A DNA stretch of 64,000 nucleotides, from positions 76,410-140,409 of the forward strand of contig DAOUBP010000157.1 in the NCBI GenBank assembly GCA_034432655.1, given 5' to 3'. The translations under genes were made by a program, and so were the position numbers. Of the stretch, positions 43,967-52,719 are shown piece by piece. The stretch is from DAOUBP01 sp034432655. Lineage in GTDB: Bacteria > Chloroflexota > Anaerolineae > CG2-30-64-16. Positions within the stretch are counted from its first letter, which is position 1; the number at the start of each line of letters is the position of its first letter. The notes beneath the pieces are model-generated. The model was given only the letters and a program-made list of their open reading frames with translations. It was not told the DNA's origin and did not search any database.

Positions 43967-45016
43967 TCAACTCATCTGCAGCTTACGCCGATACCGCGCA
44001 TAGGTGGCATAATCAATCACTTTGCGGCGGGCGATGTACTCTTGCGTCTTGGGCGCACGATCCTGGGCCCCCACAATGCGGTCGGTCACCCGGATAGAGA
44101 AAGCATCGGAGCCGGCGCCGGAACCGAACGACACCATAAAGATGCGATCGCCCGGTTTGGCCTCGTCCAGGATGGCGGTCAGGCCGATCAGCGAAGAGCC
44201 GGCATAGGTGTTGCCGATCACCGGCACCAACAACCCGGCCTTGATCTGCTCGGGCGTGAACCCCAACATCTGAGCCGCCCGCTGCGGGAACTTGGTGTTT
44301 GGCTGATGGAAGACCGCATACTGATAATCGCTGGGTTGGGTCCCCAGCTCGGACATCAGCGCCCTGGCTGCGCTCAAGATGTGCTCGAAGTAGGCGGGCT
44401 CGCCGGTGAAACGATGGCCATGGCTGGGATAATGCGCGTAGGCCCGCCGCCAGAAGTCGGGGGTATCGGTCACATGGGATAAAGAAGCCTCGTAGACGGC
44501 CAACGACTCCTCAGCGGGGCCCAGGATGAAAGCCGCGCCGCCAGACGCCGCAGTGTACTCCAGGTGATCGCCGGGGCGGCCCTGGGCCGTGTCCATGCCG
44601 ATGGCCAACACGTACCGTCCCATCCCCGAGCCGACGATGCCCATGCCGGCCACGATGGCCTCGCTGCCCGCTTTGCACGCGAACTCCAGATCAGCTGCCT
44701 GCACGTAGGGCGTGGCGCCGATGGCCTCGGCCACGATGGTGGAGGTCGGTTTCACAGCATACGGGTGCGACTCGCTGCCGACCCACACCGCCCGCAGCTG
44801 GGTGGGATCAATCTGGGCGCGCGCCAGCGCGTTGCGCGCCGCTTCGATGGACATGGTCAATGTGTCTTCATCCAGGCCGGCCACTGCCTTTTCTTTGATC
44901 GGCAGCCCGCCGGAGCTGTCCGACCACACGCGCGCTACTTCGCTGGCCGGCAGCCGATAGCGCGGGACATACGCCCCGTAACCGACAATCCCTACGTCAC
45001 GCGCTGGTTTCAGCAT
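43967..45016 (-). CDS. hydroxymethylglutaryl-CoA synthase (archaeal type)
   Basis: 349 residues, the short archaeal/bacterial form. General-base Glu82 is in VGSESHPYAVKP, nucleophile Cys114 in LEFACKAGSEA, and the His in VFHQPNTKFP completes the triad. It joins acetyl-CoA to acetoacetyl-CoA to give HMG-CoA. AGGAG lies nine bases before ATG 45016, and a good promoter sits about 90 bases upstream, between it and the HMG-CoA reductase gene. Together with thiolase, DUF35 and reductase it makes the upper mevalonate pathway. Confidence 0.94.
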   Translation of the reverse strand: MLKPARDVGIVGYGAYVPRYRLPASEVARVWSDSSGGLPIKEKAVAGLDEDTLTMSIEAARNALARAQIDPTQLRAVWVGSESHPYAVKPTSTIVAEAIGATPYVQAADLEFACKAGSEAIVAGMGIVGSGMGRYVLAIGMDTAQGRPGDHLEYTAASGGAAFILGPAEESLAVYEASLSHVTDTPDFWRRAYAHYPSHGHRFTGEPAYFEHILSAARALMSELGTQPSDYQYAVFHQPNTKFPQRAAQMLGFTPEQIKAGLLVPVIGNTYAGSSLIGLTAILDEAKPGDRIFMVSFGSGAGSDAFSIRVTDRIVGAQDRAPKTQEYIARRKVIDYATYARYRRKLQMS

Positions 45017-45105
45017 TCTGCACTGCTCCTGAGACCGTTCCGAATTCGATCTGATGGTTGATAATCTAACATGATCGCGCTTAACTCTCGGTAAGCTGTA
45101 TAACT

Positions 45106-45135
45106 ATTTTACATGGTTTGTCTATCTTTTGTCAA
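45106..45135 (-). promoter_or_regulatory. promoter of the HMG-CoA synthase-thiolase genes
   Basis: Minus strand: TTGACA (45130-45135), 18-bp spacer, TAAAAT (45106-45111). It lies just after the reductase gene, so the synthase and thiolase can be expressed separately from the reductase. Confidence 0.7.
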
Positions 45136-45146
45136 ATCCGGCCACT

Positions 45147-46499
45147 TCACACGGCGGCCATCCGGTCATTCTCTTGCGTCTGCTGCTTGCGCAACAACCC
45201 CAACAGCTCGCGCGCCCGGTCAGCCCGGATCTGACGTTCCTTCACCATCGCGCCGGCCACCACGTCCACTTCATGGAGCTGGGCGCCAGCGGCAATGGCC
45301 ACCTGCCGCGCATGCAGCGCCATGTGGCCGCGCTGGATGCCTTCGGTCGCCAGGGCCCGGATAGCGGCCAGATTTTGCGCCAGCCCCACCGCTGCGACCA
45401 CCTCCGCCAGCTCACGCGCGGTCTGCACCCCCATCAGTTGGAGGGAGAAACGCGCCAGCGGATGGACCCGCGTGGCGCCGCCCACTGTGCCCAGCGCCAG
45501 TGGCAGCTCCAGCTCGCCCACCAAAGCCGGCCCCTTGCCGGTAGCGGGATCGCCGGGGACAAAGGACCAGGTGCTGAGAGAGCGATAGAGGCCATCGCGC
45601 GCCGCATAGGCATGGGCACCCGCCTCCACAGCCCGCCAGTCATTGCCGGTAGCGATCACCACAGCGTCCACGCCGTTCATGATCCCCTTGTTGTGGGTGG
45701 CGGCCCGATAAGGGTCTACCGCCGCCAGCGCCCACGCCTCGACAATGCGCCGGGCCACCAGCTCGCCGGACAGCGCTTCCGTCTCCAACGCGCTGGCCGG
45801 CACCACGCAGCGCGCCCTGGCCAGGCGCCGGTCGGCCAGATTAGAGAGGATGCGCAGGTTGGCCCGGCCACCGGTGATTTCCTCGACCACCGGCGCCAGG
45901 GCCTCACAGGCGGTGTTGACCATGTTGGCGCCCATGGCGTCCCGGCAATCGTAAATCAGGTGAACCACCAGCATGGGGCCGACAGGGCTCGCCGGGATGG
46001 GCCGGACGACCACGTCGCGCGCGCCGCCGTGCAGGCTGACCACCACCGGATCGGTGCTATTGGCCAGGTCCAACAGGCGTTGCTTGTCGGCCACCACTCT
46101 GGCAGCTGCCGCCCCCACATCGGCCAGGTCCAACACCTGGATCTGCCCGATCATCAACGGTTCGGTGGTCTCCGCGTGGAAGCCGCCGCCAGCGCGCGCC
46201 AGCCGGGCCGCAAAACTGGCCCCTGCGACCACCGACGGTTCCTCGATCACCATGGGCACCAGGACGTCGCGGCCGTTCACCATAAAGTTGGTGGCAATGC
46301 CCAGAGGCAGTGCGTAGGTGCCCACGACGTTTTCAACCATCTTGTCGGCCTGCTCCAACGTCAGGCCGCCAGGTGATTGTAACAACTCCTCGATGGCGGT
46401 GAACTGTTCCGGCGACAAAGCGGCCCAGTCCGCCACGATGTGCCGGCGTTCGGCCGGCGACAGGTTGTAGAATCCGCTCAGACGCGATGATTTGCTCAT
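45147..46499 (-). CDS. mvaA: hydroxymethylglutaryl-CoA reductase, class II
   Basis: 450 residues. Class II signatures: ENVVGTYALPLGIATNFMVNG, the catalytic Glu in VIEEPSVVA (E86/E87), Lys in ATHNKGIMNG, Asp in ATGNDWRAVEA and His in GHMALHARQ. All four catalytic groups are present. It reduces HMG-CoA to mevalonate, the committed step to isoprenoids, which here probably feed menaquinone and carotenoid-type lipids. The ATG has AAGGAAGG about nine bases upstream. Class II enzymes are common in bacteria and can run in either direction, but the synthase and thiolase neighbours point to biosynthesis. Confidence 0.95.
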   Translation of the reverse strand: MSKSSRLSGFYNLSPAERRHIVADWAALSPEQFTAIEELLQSPGGLTLEQADKMVENVVGTYALPLGIATNFMVNGRDVLVPMVIEEPSVVAGASFAARLARAGGGFHAETTEPLMIGQIQVLDLADVGAAAARVVADKQRLLDLANSTDPVVVSLHGGARDVVVRPIPASPVGPMLVVHLIYDCRDAMGANMVNTACEALAPVVEEITGGRANLRILSNLADRRLARARCVVPASALETEALSGELVARRIVEAWALAAVDPYRAATHNKGIMNGVDAVVIATGNDWRAVEAGAHAYAARDGLYRSLSTWSFVPGDPATGKGPALVGELELPLALGTVGGATRVHPLARFSLQLMGVQTARELAEVVAAVGLAQNLAAIRALATEGIQRGHMALHARQVAIAAGAQLHEVDVVAGAMVKERQIRADRARELLGLLRKQQTQENDRMAAV

Positions 46500-46565
46500 A
46501 GCCGCTTACCTTCCTTTGTGCTGTGAGGACTATACGAGGGGAAAACTGCCAAAACCTACCAGGCT

Positions 46566-47966
46566 TTACGGCGCCAGGGTCGAAAGGGGCAAAATCACGG
46601 CCGCCACCGGCCCGATCAACAGCTGAGGAAAGACCCCCATCGCGACCCCAACCCCCAGCAGCAAGAATGCCAGTGCCGCCAGGCTGCGCGATTCCCGTTC
46701 CACCGGCGACGCGCTCAGGTCACCGAAGCAGGCGCGCCCGGCACGCACCACGCCGATCAGCACGCCCAGCGCGGCCAACAGCAGGAGCAACGTCCACCGC
46801 GGGTCTTTCTCGCCCACCAGCTGCAACAGCGCCCAGCGTGAGGCAAACTGGGCGCTGAGCGGCGCGCCAACCAGGCCCAGGCCGCCGCCGATCAAAGCCG
46901 CCACCGACCAGGGCAACCGCGACACAGCCCCCCGCAGGCGGCCGAACTCAGCGCTGGTCATGTAGTGGCGCAGGGCGGCCGCGCCGGTGGCCATGGTCAG
47001 CAACGCAACTGTGCGCGTCAACAGCAACCAGATCGTTGTCGGCAGGCCGGCGGTGCCGCGCAGGCTCAACGCCACGATCAAGACGCCGTAATCATACAAC
47101 GCAGCGTAGCCGGTCAGCCGGCCCAGGTGCGATTGCACCGCTGCCAGCGCACCCCCCAGGCCCGCCGTGAACAACCCCAGCCACAACAGCCACTGTGCAT
47201 TGTCCAGGGCCTGGTTCAGCCACGGATAGGTCACCAGAAACCGCTGCAACAGGAACAGGGTGATCGTCTGGCTGCCGATCCACAAGAAGGCTGCCACCAC
47301 CGTGGGCGCCTGGCCCGCCACGGCCGGCAGCCCGGCGTGCAGCGGCGCCAGCTGCAACAAGAACGCAAACCCCACGATCAACAACCAGCTCGCGATGCGA
47401 TATGGGGCAGAATCGTCCGGATTGAGCGGGGCTTGCTCTATGTACCAGGCAGCCACCACAAACCAGGGGAGCGCCAGGGCCGGAAACAGCAGTTGTCGCC
47501 ACGCACCGTGAGTCTGGCCGGGCCGTCCGGCCTGGATCAAAAACACCGCCAACAAAGCGGCCAACATCACGCCGAAAGGCGCCAGGGTCAACGGCTGTAA
47601 GAAAGCGATCCCGCCCCACAGCGCCAGCAATAGCAGGCCGAAGGGGTAAAATGTGCGGCCCTGATAGGTGCGCCAGGCCAGGAGGAACGTGATGGCGGCC
47701 ACAACCAGGAGAAACGCCACCACAGCCTGGCCGGCCGGAGTGATCTGCAAGGAGAGATCTTCCCACTGCACCGGCTGCCCTAAGCGCACCACCCGGCCGA
47801 GGAGGCGTACCGGCACGGTCAGCGGCAAGCGCCAGAGGCCTATCGCCAGCAAAGCGCACAGGCCGGCGGCCAACAAGGAAGCCAGGGGCTCCAACCGACG
47901 CAAAAGGTAGAGGCCTGCCGCGCCAAACGTCAACACGGCCAGAAAGAGGACCGGGCCGGCAATCAA
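46566..47966 (-). CDS. NuoN/MrpD-like polytopic membrane protein, divergent
   Basis: 466 residues, about 13-14 membrane helices, arranged like the proton-pumping antiporter-like subunits of complex I and hydrogenase-4. The best-matching stretch is FAFLLQLAPLHAGLPAVAGQAPTVVAAFLW, equivalent to the TM7-8 block normally written AKxAxxPxHxWLPDAxEGAPTPVxAFL. The normally invariant Lys is Leu here, and the Asp/Glu of the PDAxEGAP loop are missing. The transmembrane Glu of TM5 is not evident either. It is the third gene of a unit; its ATG overlaps the stop of the middle gene (4 bases). It may be a scaffold or a transporter with other ions. Confidence 0.7.
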   Translation of the reverse strand: MIAGPVLFLAVLTFGAAGLYLLRRLEPLASLLAAGLCALLAIGLWRLPLTVPVRLLGRVVRLGQPVQWEDLSLQITPAGQAVVAFLLVVAAITFLLAWRTYQGRTFYPFGLLLLALWGGIAFLQPLTLAPFGVMLAALLAVFLIQAGRPGQTHGAWRQLLFPALALPWFVVAAWYIEQAPLNPDDSAPYRIASWLLIVGFAFLLQLAPLHAGLPAVAGQAPTVVAAFLWIGSQTITLFLLQRFLVTYPWLNQALDNAQWLLWLGLFTAGLGGALAAVQSHLGRLTGYAALYDYGVLIVALSLRGTAGLPTTIWLLLTRTVALLTMATGAAALRHYMTSAEFGRLRGAVSRLPWSVAALIGGGLGLVGAPLSAQFASRWALLQLVGEKDPRWTLLLLLAALGVLIGVVRAGRACFGDLSASPVERESRSLAALAFLLLGVGVAMGVFPQLLIGPVAAVILPLSTLAP

Positions 47967-48634
47967 AAGCTGCCTCCGTGCTCAGATTCCATCGGCTGCG
48001 CCGGAACTGCGTCGGCCAGGCCGTGCGCCAGCACCAGGTAGGCGATTGCCAGGCCGATCAGCAGCTGCAAAGCCTGCCACAGCCCCACCAGCATGCGACG
48101 TTGCGTCAGCGTGAACAGCAGCAGCTCCGCAGCGCCGAGAAACACTAACAACGCCAGGCCAGCGTGCAGCGGCTCCTCGTGCAACGCCAGGCCGGCCACG
48201 CTGATCAGCACCAGCCACAACAAGGCTTCGCCGAACAGCGTGTCCACCAACGGCACCGTGATCCGCGTCCGCAACACCAGAAAAGCGGCTGCCAGCAGCG
48301 CCACCACGAGGAAGCGAAAACTGGTCAGGGAAGCCATGCGCGGCCAGCGGGCCTCCGCCGCCTTGAGGGCATGCCGGTGGCTGCGCAGTTGCCGGGCTGA
48401 AAGGTAAAGCATCACCGCGATCAGGCCGCCGACGATAACCTGTTGGAGCGCCCACTCGGCGGGGATAATCTGAGACAGCAACAAGGCAAGCATGATCGAA
48501 AAGACGGCATAGGCGAACAACGAAAGCCGCCAGTCACGCGCAATCACGATCAAGGCGGCCGCGCTCCCGGCGACGACGACCGCAGGCAGGCCGATGAGGA
48601 TGCTCACCTGCCGGAGGAAATCGGTCAACGACAT
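47963..48634 (-). CDS. integral membrane protein, HyfE-like, middle gene of antiporter-like unit
   Basis: 223 residues with about seven hydrophobic helices and very few charged residues inside them. Its size and position between two NuoL/N-like genes recall hydrogenase-4 component E, but I see no decisive motif. The C-terminus (PAQPMESEHGGSF) is soluble. It starts 10 bases after the upstream large subunit ends and overlaps the next gene by four bases, so the three products are surely made together and probably form one membrane complex. Confidence 0.6.
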   Translation of the reverse strand: MSLTDFLRQVSILIGLPAVVVAGSAAALIVIARDWRLSLFAYAVFSIMLALLLSQIIPAEWALQQVIVGGLIAVMLYLSARQLRSHRHALKAAEARWPRMASLTSFRFLVVALLAAAFLVLRTRITVPLVDTLFGEALLWLVLISVAGLALHEEPLHAGLALLVFLGAAELLLFTLTQRRMLVGLWQALQLLIGLAIAYLVLAHGLADAVPAQPMESEHGGSF

Positions 48635-48644
48635 CTTAGCCCTT

Positions 48645-50405
48645 TCAACCGCGCAACAGCGCCCACAAAATCACTCCTGCCAGCGCCAGCCAGCCCAAAT
48701 AACCCTCCCCTTCACCCACGGTGGCGAAATAGCGCAGCCCGGCCGCTGCCAGGTTGAAGCCGGCCGCCACGGCCCAGTACAACCACTCCAGGCTGACTAC
48801 CGCCACAATCCCGCGCTGCCAGCCGCGCATCTGGCCGAAAATACGCTCCCGCCACAGCCCCAGGAACGCGCCCAAAAGCCCGGAAACAACCAGCGCAGCC
48901 CACACTGAGCGCCGGGCGTTCATGAGCAAGGTGGTCAGGGCCGGGAAGTGTTCCCCAGCCGGCCACCCCACCAGCGAGGCCAGCAGCCCCGGAGCCAGGC
49001 CACCGCCGATCGAGAGTGCCAGGAGCAGGGCGAACAGGCCGCGCAGCGCCCAGCGCCGGATGGCGCCCACTGGTTGCCGGGGCATTTGCGCCGCGGCCAA
49101 CTGCCAGAGCGCAGCCACCAGCAGGATCTCGGCCAGGAGCATCAAACCGAACAGCGGCACCGCCACTGTCAGCTCCGTGGGGAACACCAGCACCGTGCGC
49201 GCCAAAAAACCCACCGTGCCGGGCAGGCCCCACAACACCGGCACAGCAGCCCAGGCAGGAAGACGGCTGCCGTCTTGTTGGAGGGTCTGCGCCAGGGCAA
49301 GCAGGGCGCCCCCCAGGACAAAGGCGACAGCCGGCCAGACCAGCGCCTCAGGGCCCGACCCGCCGGCCGTGTAAGCAGCCATCACGATAAGACTGGCGCG
49401 ATTGAGAAGGATCCAACGCCAGCGTTGCAGCTCATCTTCGACCGCCCACGCTACCATGGCGGTGCCCAACAAAGCAAGCGCGGCCAGCGCGGCCCATTCC
49501 GGCCGGCGCAACCAATCCGGCCCCGCGCTCCCGTGCAGCCGCACCAAAAGCCACACCCCTGTTAGCGGCGCCAGCAGGGAAAGCGCCACCGCTTTCCCGC
49601 GTTCGACGCGCGCCGTGCCGGCAAGCCAGAAATGCAGGGGATACACACCGGCACGGATCAGCGCCAGCAGCCAGAGCAACGCCAACACAAGCCGGTCCAG
49701 GCGCGGATCGTCCAGCGCAGTGCGGATGCCGCTCTCACCCAAGATAGTCAAAGCCAGCACTACCAGCAGCATCGCCAGGCCAAGCAGCCCCCAGGCGCGG
49801 CCTGCCAGCTCCGGGAGGGCGGTGGGGTGAAGACGGAGGGTCAACACCACATCCAAGAGCACCCAGCTCACGGCCAGGGTCAAGACGTTATGGCTGCTCA
49901 CGAAAACCAGCGCGGCTGCAGCGAGCCAGAAGGACCGCTCCCATTCGATCCCGCGGCGGTCGAGCCGCGGCGCGGGGGTCGTCGCCGGCCCGCCTCGCTG
50001 TTGCGGCAACCCGGCCAAAAAAGAGGTCGGCAAAACCAGGGCCACCGCAAGCAAGATCAAAATCAGGCCGCTCACCAGCCAGTTCCAGCCGTCGAGCCGC
50101 CACACCAGGGCGCTGCCGGCCACCGTCAAAGGCTGCCAGTCCAGGCTTAAGGTGACGTCAGCTCCCGGCCGGCGCAACAGCGCCCACAAGCCTGCTGCCA
50201 GGCCCCAGGTCAGCGCTGCGAAAGGCAGGCGCGCCCAGGCCAATGCGCGCACCGAGGCGGCTGCAGAGCCGATCGGGGCGCCCGATTGCGCCGCGCGCAA
50301 CAGCACCCGGCGCACGGCCTGCCTGCCCAGCATCGCCAACATCCCGGCCAGCGTCAGCACCAGCGCCGGGCCCAGCGGGCCCATGAAAAGCAAACGCACA
50401 GTCAT
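48645..50405 (-). CDS. NuoL/HyfB-like polytopic membrane protein, divergent
   Basis: 586 residues from ATG 50405, about 15 membrane helices. The segment ALVFVSSHNVLTLAVSWVLLDVVLTLRL corresponds to TM4-5 of NuoL/M, where a Glu (WExMSL) is normally essential; here it reads WVLLDV, with Asp nearby. The TM7 block is LLALIRAGVYPLHFWLAGTARVERG, with Arg in place of the Lys and no PDA(M/Y)xGPTPVSA loop. The protein is therefore related to antiporter-like subunits but altered at the proton path. Promoter TTGGCC-N17-TACAAT lies so close (50423-50451) that the leader is only about 10 bases, matching the lack of a ribosome site. Confidence 0.7.
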   Translation of the reverse strand: MTVRLLFMGPLGPALVLTLAGMLAMLGRQAVRRVLLRAAQSGAPIGSAAASVRALAWARLPFAALTWGLAAGLWALLRRPGADVTLSLDWQPLTVAGSALVWRLDGWNWLVSGLILILLAVALVLPTSFLAGLPQQRGGPATTPAPRLDRRGIEWERSFWLAAAALVFVSSHNVLTLAVSWVLLDVVLTLRLHPTALPELAGRAWGLLGLAMLLVVLALTILGESGIRTALDDPRLDRLVLALLWLLALIRAGVYPLHFWLAGTARVERGKAVALSLLAPLTGVWLLVRLHGSAGPDWLRRPEWAALAALALLGTAMVAWAVEDELQRWRWILLNRASLIVMAAYTAGGSGPEALVWPAVAFVLGGALLALAQTLQQDGSRLPAWAAVPVLWGLPGTVGFLARTVLVFPTELTVAVPLFGLMLLAEILLVAALWQLAAAQMPRQPVGAIRRWALRGLFALLLALSIGGGLAPGLLASLVGWPAGEHFPALTTLLMNARRSVWAALVVSGLLGAFLGLWRERIFGQMRGWQRGIVAVVSLEWLYWAVAAGFNLAAAGLRYFATVGEGEGYLGWLALAGVILWALLRG

Positions 50406-50422
50406 AGAAAAAGCCGTTCGCC

Positions 50423-50451
50423 ATTGTACCGCTCTAAGCAATGATGGCCAA
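50423..50451 (-). promoter_or_regulatory. promoter of the three-gene antiporter-like unit
   Basis: Minus strand: TTGGCC (50446-50451), 17-bp spacer, TACAAT (50423-50428). The start codon is 17 bases after the -10, so the leader is very short. The remaining gap to 50618 holds GC-rich palindromes (CCGGAG...CTCCGG near 50543-50562). Confidence 0.6.
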
Positions 50452-50618
50452 ATACAGAGCAATCCCCGCTATGGCTGTTACCAGCATCCTGGGCCGCAGG
50501 CGTCAACTGGTCTTCGCATCGCCGGAACCGCACCGGTGAGCGGCCGGAGCCTCGCCTCCGGACGTAGCGGGCATTCCCCCTGGGCCAAACGCGTTGGGCC
50601 TACCCGGCAGCCACGCGC

Positions 50619-51086
50619 TCAATCTTCCTCCGGCAACTCGGTGGCCTCTTCCAGATGCTGGAGAAGATCTGTGTGGCCGATGATGCCGACCAGGCGATCC
50701 CCCTCCACCACCGGCACAGGGTTGGCCTTGCTTTCCACCATCAGGGTAGCCACCTCTTCCAGGTCGGCGTCGGCTGCCACCGTCTTCACAGGCGCGGTCA
50801 TGATATCACGCGCCGTTGTGCCCAAGATGCGGCGCACGATCTCCCGGTACTCGCGTTGGCCGCGCAGCGGGATCTTCGCATCCAGCAACGGCAGATAGAG
50901 CGGAGAGTGCGGCCGGGCATGGCGGGCGATGAGATCAATTTCGGTCACGATCCCCACGATCTTCCCTTCCTCCACCACAGGCGCGCCGGTGATGCCCAGG
51001 CGCCGGAAAGTGCGCGCGATCTGGCGGATGGGGGTATCGGGCGCAAATGTTACTACGTCGGTGGTCATAATGTCGCGTGCTTTCAT
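50619..51086 (-). CDS. two-CBS-domain protein
   Basis: 155 residues, a Bateman pair: CBS1 (MKARDIMTTDVVTFAPDTPI...GAPVVEEGKIVGIVTEIDL) and CBS2 (TARDIMTAPVKTVAADADLEEVATLM...PVPVVEGDRLVGIIGHTDLL). The insert between them (RPHSPLYLPLLDAKIPL) is typical of stand-alone bacterial CBS proteins. It should bind adenine nucleotides such as AMP, ATP or c-di-AMP; the target is unknown. ATG 51086 has AAGGAGG five bases upstream. It points toward the antiporter-like unit but is separated from it by 213 bases. Confidence 0.92.
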   Translation of the reverse strand: MKARDIMTTDVVTFAPDTPIRQIARTFRRLGITGAPVVEEGKIVGIVTEIDLIARHARPHSPLYLPLLDAKIPLRGQREYREIVRRILGTTARDIMTAPVKTVAADADLEEVATLMVESKANPVPVVEGDRLVGIIGHTDLLQHLEEATELPEED

Positions 51087-51156
51087 CACTGCCTCCTTGA
51101 GATGAGTGACCCACCGTTGATTTTACCACGCTTGCCCAACTTGCGCATGCTCACCT

Positions 51157-51185
51157 TTGCCGGGGAAAACGATCTCGAGTACAAT
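51157..51185 (+). promoter_or_regulatory. promoter of the polytopic membrane protein gene
   Basis: TTGCCG (51157-51162), 17-bp spacer, TACAAT (51180-51185). ATG 51193 is only seven bases after the -10, so transcription should start at or next to the start codon (leaderless). Confidence 0.7.
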
Positions 51186-51192
51186 CGGCGCT

Positions 51193-52710
51193 ATGTCTCG
51201 CAACACAGATCGTATCCTGCTGACGTTCCGCCTGTGGGGGTTGGCGCTGATCGCGTTGCACTTACTGGCCCCGCGCCTGGGCGAGGCAACCGCCTGGGGG
51301 GTCTGGCCGTTCACATACCTCCCGCTGCCCTGGCGCTGGGGACTGGCGCTGGCGGCCGCGGCCCTGATCCTGTGGGGGGACCGGCTGGTGGGCCGCTTGG
51401 GCACCCCGGCCGGTCACTGCTGGGGGCGCGTGCCGTGGGGCAGCGCAAGGATGCACCTGGTGCTGGCGGCCCTGGCCGCAGTGCCCTTCTGGTTTTTCCG
51501 CATCCGCCATCTCCGCTGGGGAGATGCGTACATCCTGGCCAAGGCCATCCCGCACCCCGAAGTGCGTTTGACCTACGTCTGGCAGGCACCGCTGGACGTC
51601 TACCTGCACGCGCGGCTATGGCAGCTGGCTAATCGTTGGTTCGGCTGGCCCGATCCCATCCCGGTTTACTGGATCGTGAGCGCCCTGGCCGGCGTGGGGT
51701 TCGTCTGGGCCCTGCTGGGGCTGGCGCACTGGCTGGGGCGCAACACCGCAGAACGGGCCGTGATCAGCGGGCTGATCCTGACCCTGGGCACGATCCAGCT
51801 CTTCTTCGGCTACATCGAGAACTACTCCATCATGACGGTGGGGGTATTACTGTACGCCTGGCTGGCGCTGCGCGCCCTGCGCGGGGAGGTCGGCCTGGTC
51901 TGGCCGGCGAGTGTCCTGGCAGTCACCCACGCGTTTCACCCGTCTACGATCATCCTGGCGCCCAGTTTGATCTACCTGGCCTTCACGGTCTATCGGGCGC
52001 CTGCGCCGGCGAGGGATCCGGTTATGGGTGAGACAGATGCCACAGGCGGCGCAGGCCGCTCTAGGGCGGGTGAAGGCCTTCGCAGTAACGGCATCAGCCG
52101 TTCAGCATGGCCCGGGGCAACTGAAGTCGTCACTGCCAGGAAAGGTATTCTCAGGACGGCCCTTAGCATCGCCGCCCCTTATGCCATCGTGTTCGGCGCG
52201 GTGGTGGCGCTGATGACCGCCGGCAACCACGGCTTGGACGCGCTCATGGGGGTTGACTTCCCGGGCGGCGGCGACCGCAAATGGTTTGTGCCCCTGTTCG
52301 AGGTCACCACCCAGTGGCAGCACTACACCATGTTTTCCTGGGGCCACCTGGTGGACATCGTGAACCAGCAACTGATGTCTGCGCCGGCCATCTGGCCGGG
52401 GCTGATCATCCTGGCCTTGCTGGCGCGACGGGCCATCCCCTGGCAGGATCGTGCGTTCCGGCTGCTGGCGATCATGGCGCTGTCATACCTCTTGTTGACC
52501 CTGGTGTGGAATGCCGACTACGGCGGTCAGCGAGATTGGGATCTGTTCTCGCCGGCTGCGGTACCGGCGGCGCTGCTCCTGGCCTACACCTTGCCCCGTG
52601 CCCTTCCCGCTGCAGAGGCGCAACGGAAGGCGGCCTGGGCCTTGATCGTACCCCAGGCGATACATACCATCGCCTGGATCTACCAGAACACCCTGCCCTA
52701 TCCTGTTTGA
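51193..52710 (+). CDS. polytopic membrane protein, GT-C glycosyltransferase-like
   Basis: 505 residues, about 11 membrane helices. A first periplasmic loop with RHLRWGDAYILAKAIPHPEVRLTYVWQAPLDVYLH and the later FFGYIENYSIM and HAFHPSTIILAP suggest a GT-C type lipid-linked sugar transferase or related DUF2029-like protein, but no family motif is decisive. Residues about 275-315 (ATGGAGRSRAGEGLRS and beyond) are encoded by a dispersed palindromic repeat inserted in frame in a loop. The near-zero leader and absent ribosome site fit a leaderless mRNA. Ten bases later the UroD-like gene starts. Confidence 0.6.
   Translation: MSRNTDRILLTFRLWGLALIALHLLAPRLGEATAWGVWPFTYLPLPWRWGLALAAAALILWGDRLVGRLGTPAGHCWGRVPWGSARMHLVLAALAAVPFWFFRIRHLRWGDAYILAKAIPHPEVRLTYVWQAPLDVYLHARLWQLANRWFGWPDPIPVYWIVSALAGVGFVWALLGLAHWLGRNTAERAVISGLILTLGTIQLFFGYIENYSIMTVGVLLYAWLALRALRGEVGLVWPASVLAVTHAFHPSTIILAPSLIYLAFTVYRAPAPARDPVMGETDATGGAGRSRAGEGLRSNGISRSAWPGATEVVTARKGILRTALSIAAPYAIVFGAVVALMTAGNHGLDALMGVDFPGGGDRKWFVPLFEVTTQWQHYTMFSWGHLVDIVNQQLMSAPAIWPGLIILALLARRAIPWQDRAFRLLAIMALSYLLLTLVWNADYGGQRDWDLFSPAAVPAALLLAYTLPRALPAAEAQRKAAWALIVPQAIHTIAWIYQNTLPYPV
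52066..52137. repeat. dispersed palindromic repeat, in-frame copy inside a coding gene
   Basis: Shares GCGGGTGAAG, AGTAACGGCNTCAGCCGTTC, GGCC and GAAGTCGYCRCT, in the same order, with the reverse complement of 21915-21990. The frame stays open through the element. Confidence 0.65.
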
Positions 52711-52719
52711 AGCAACCAA

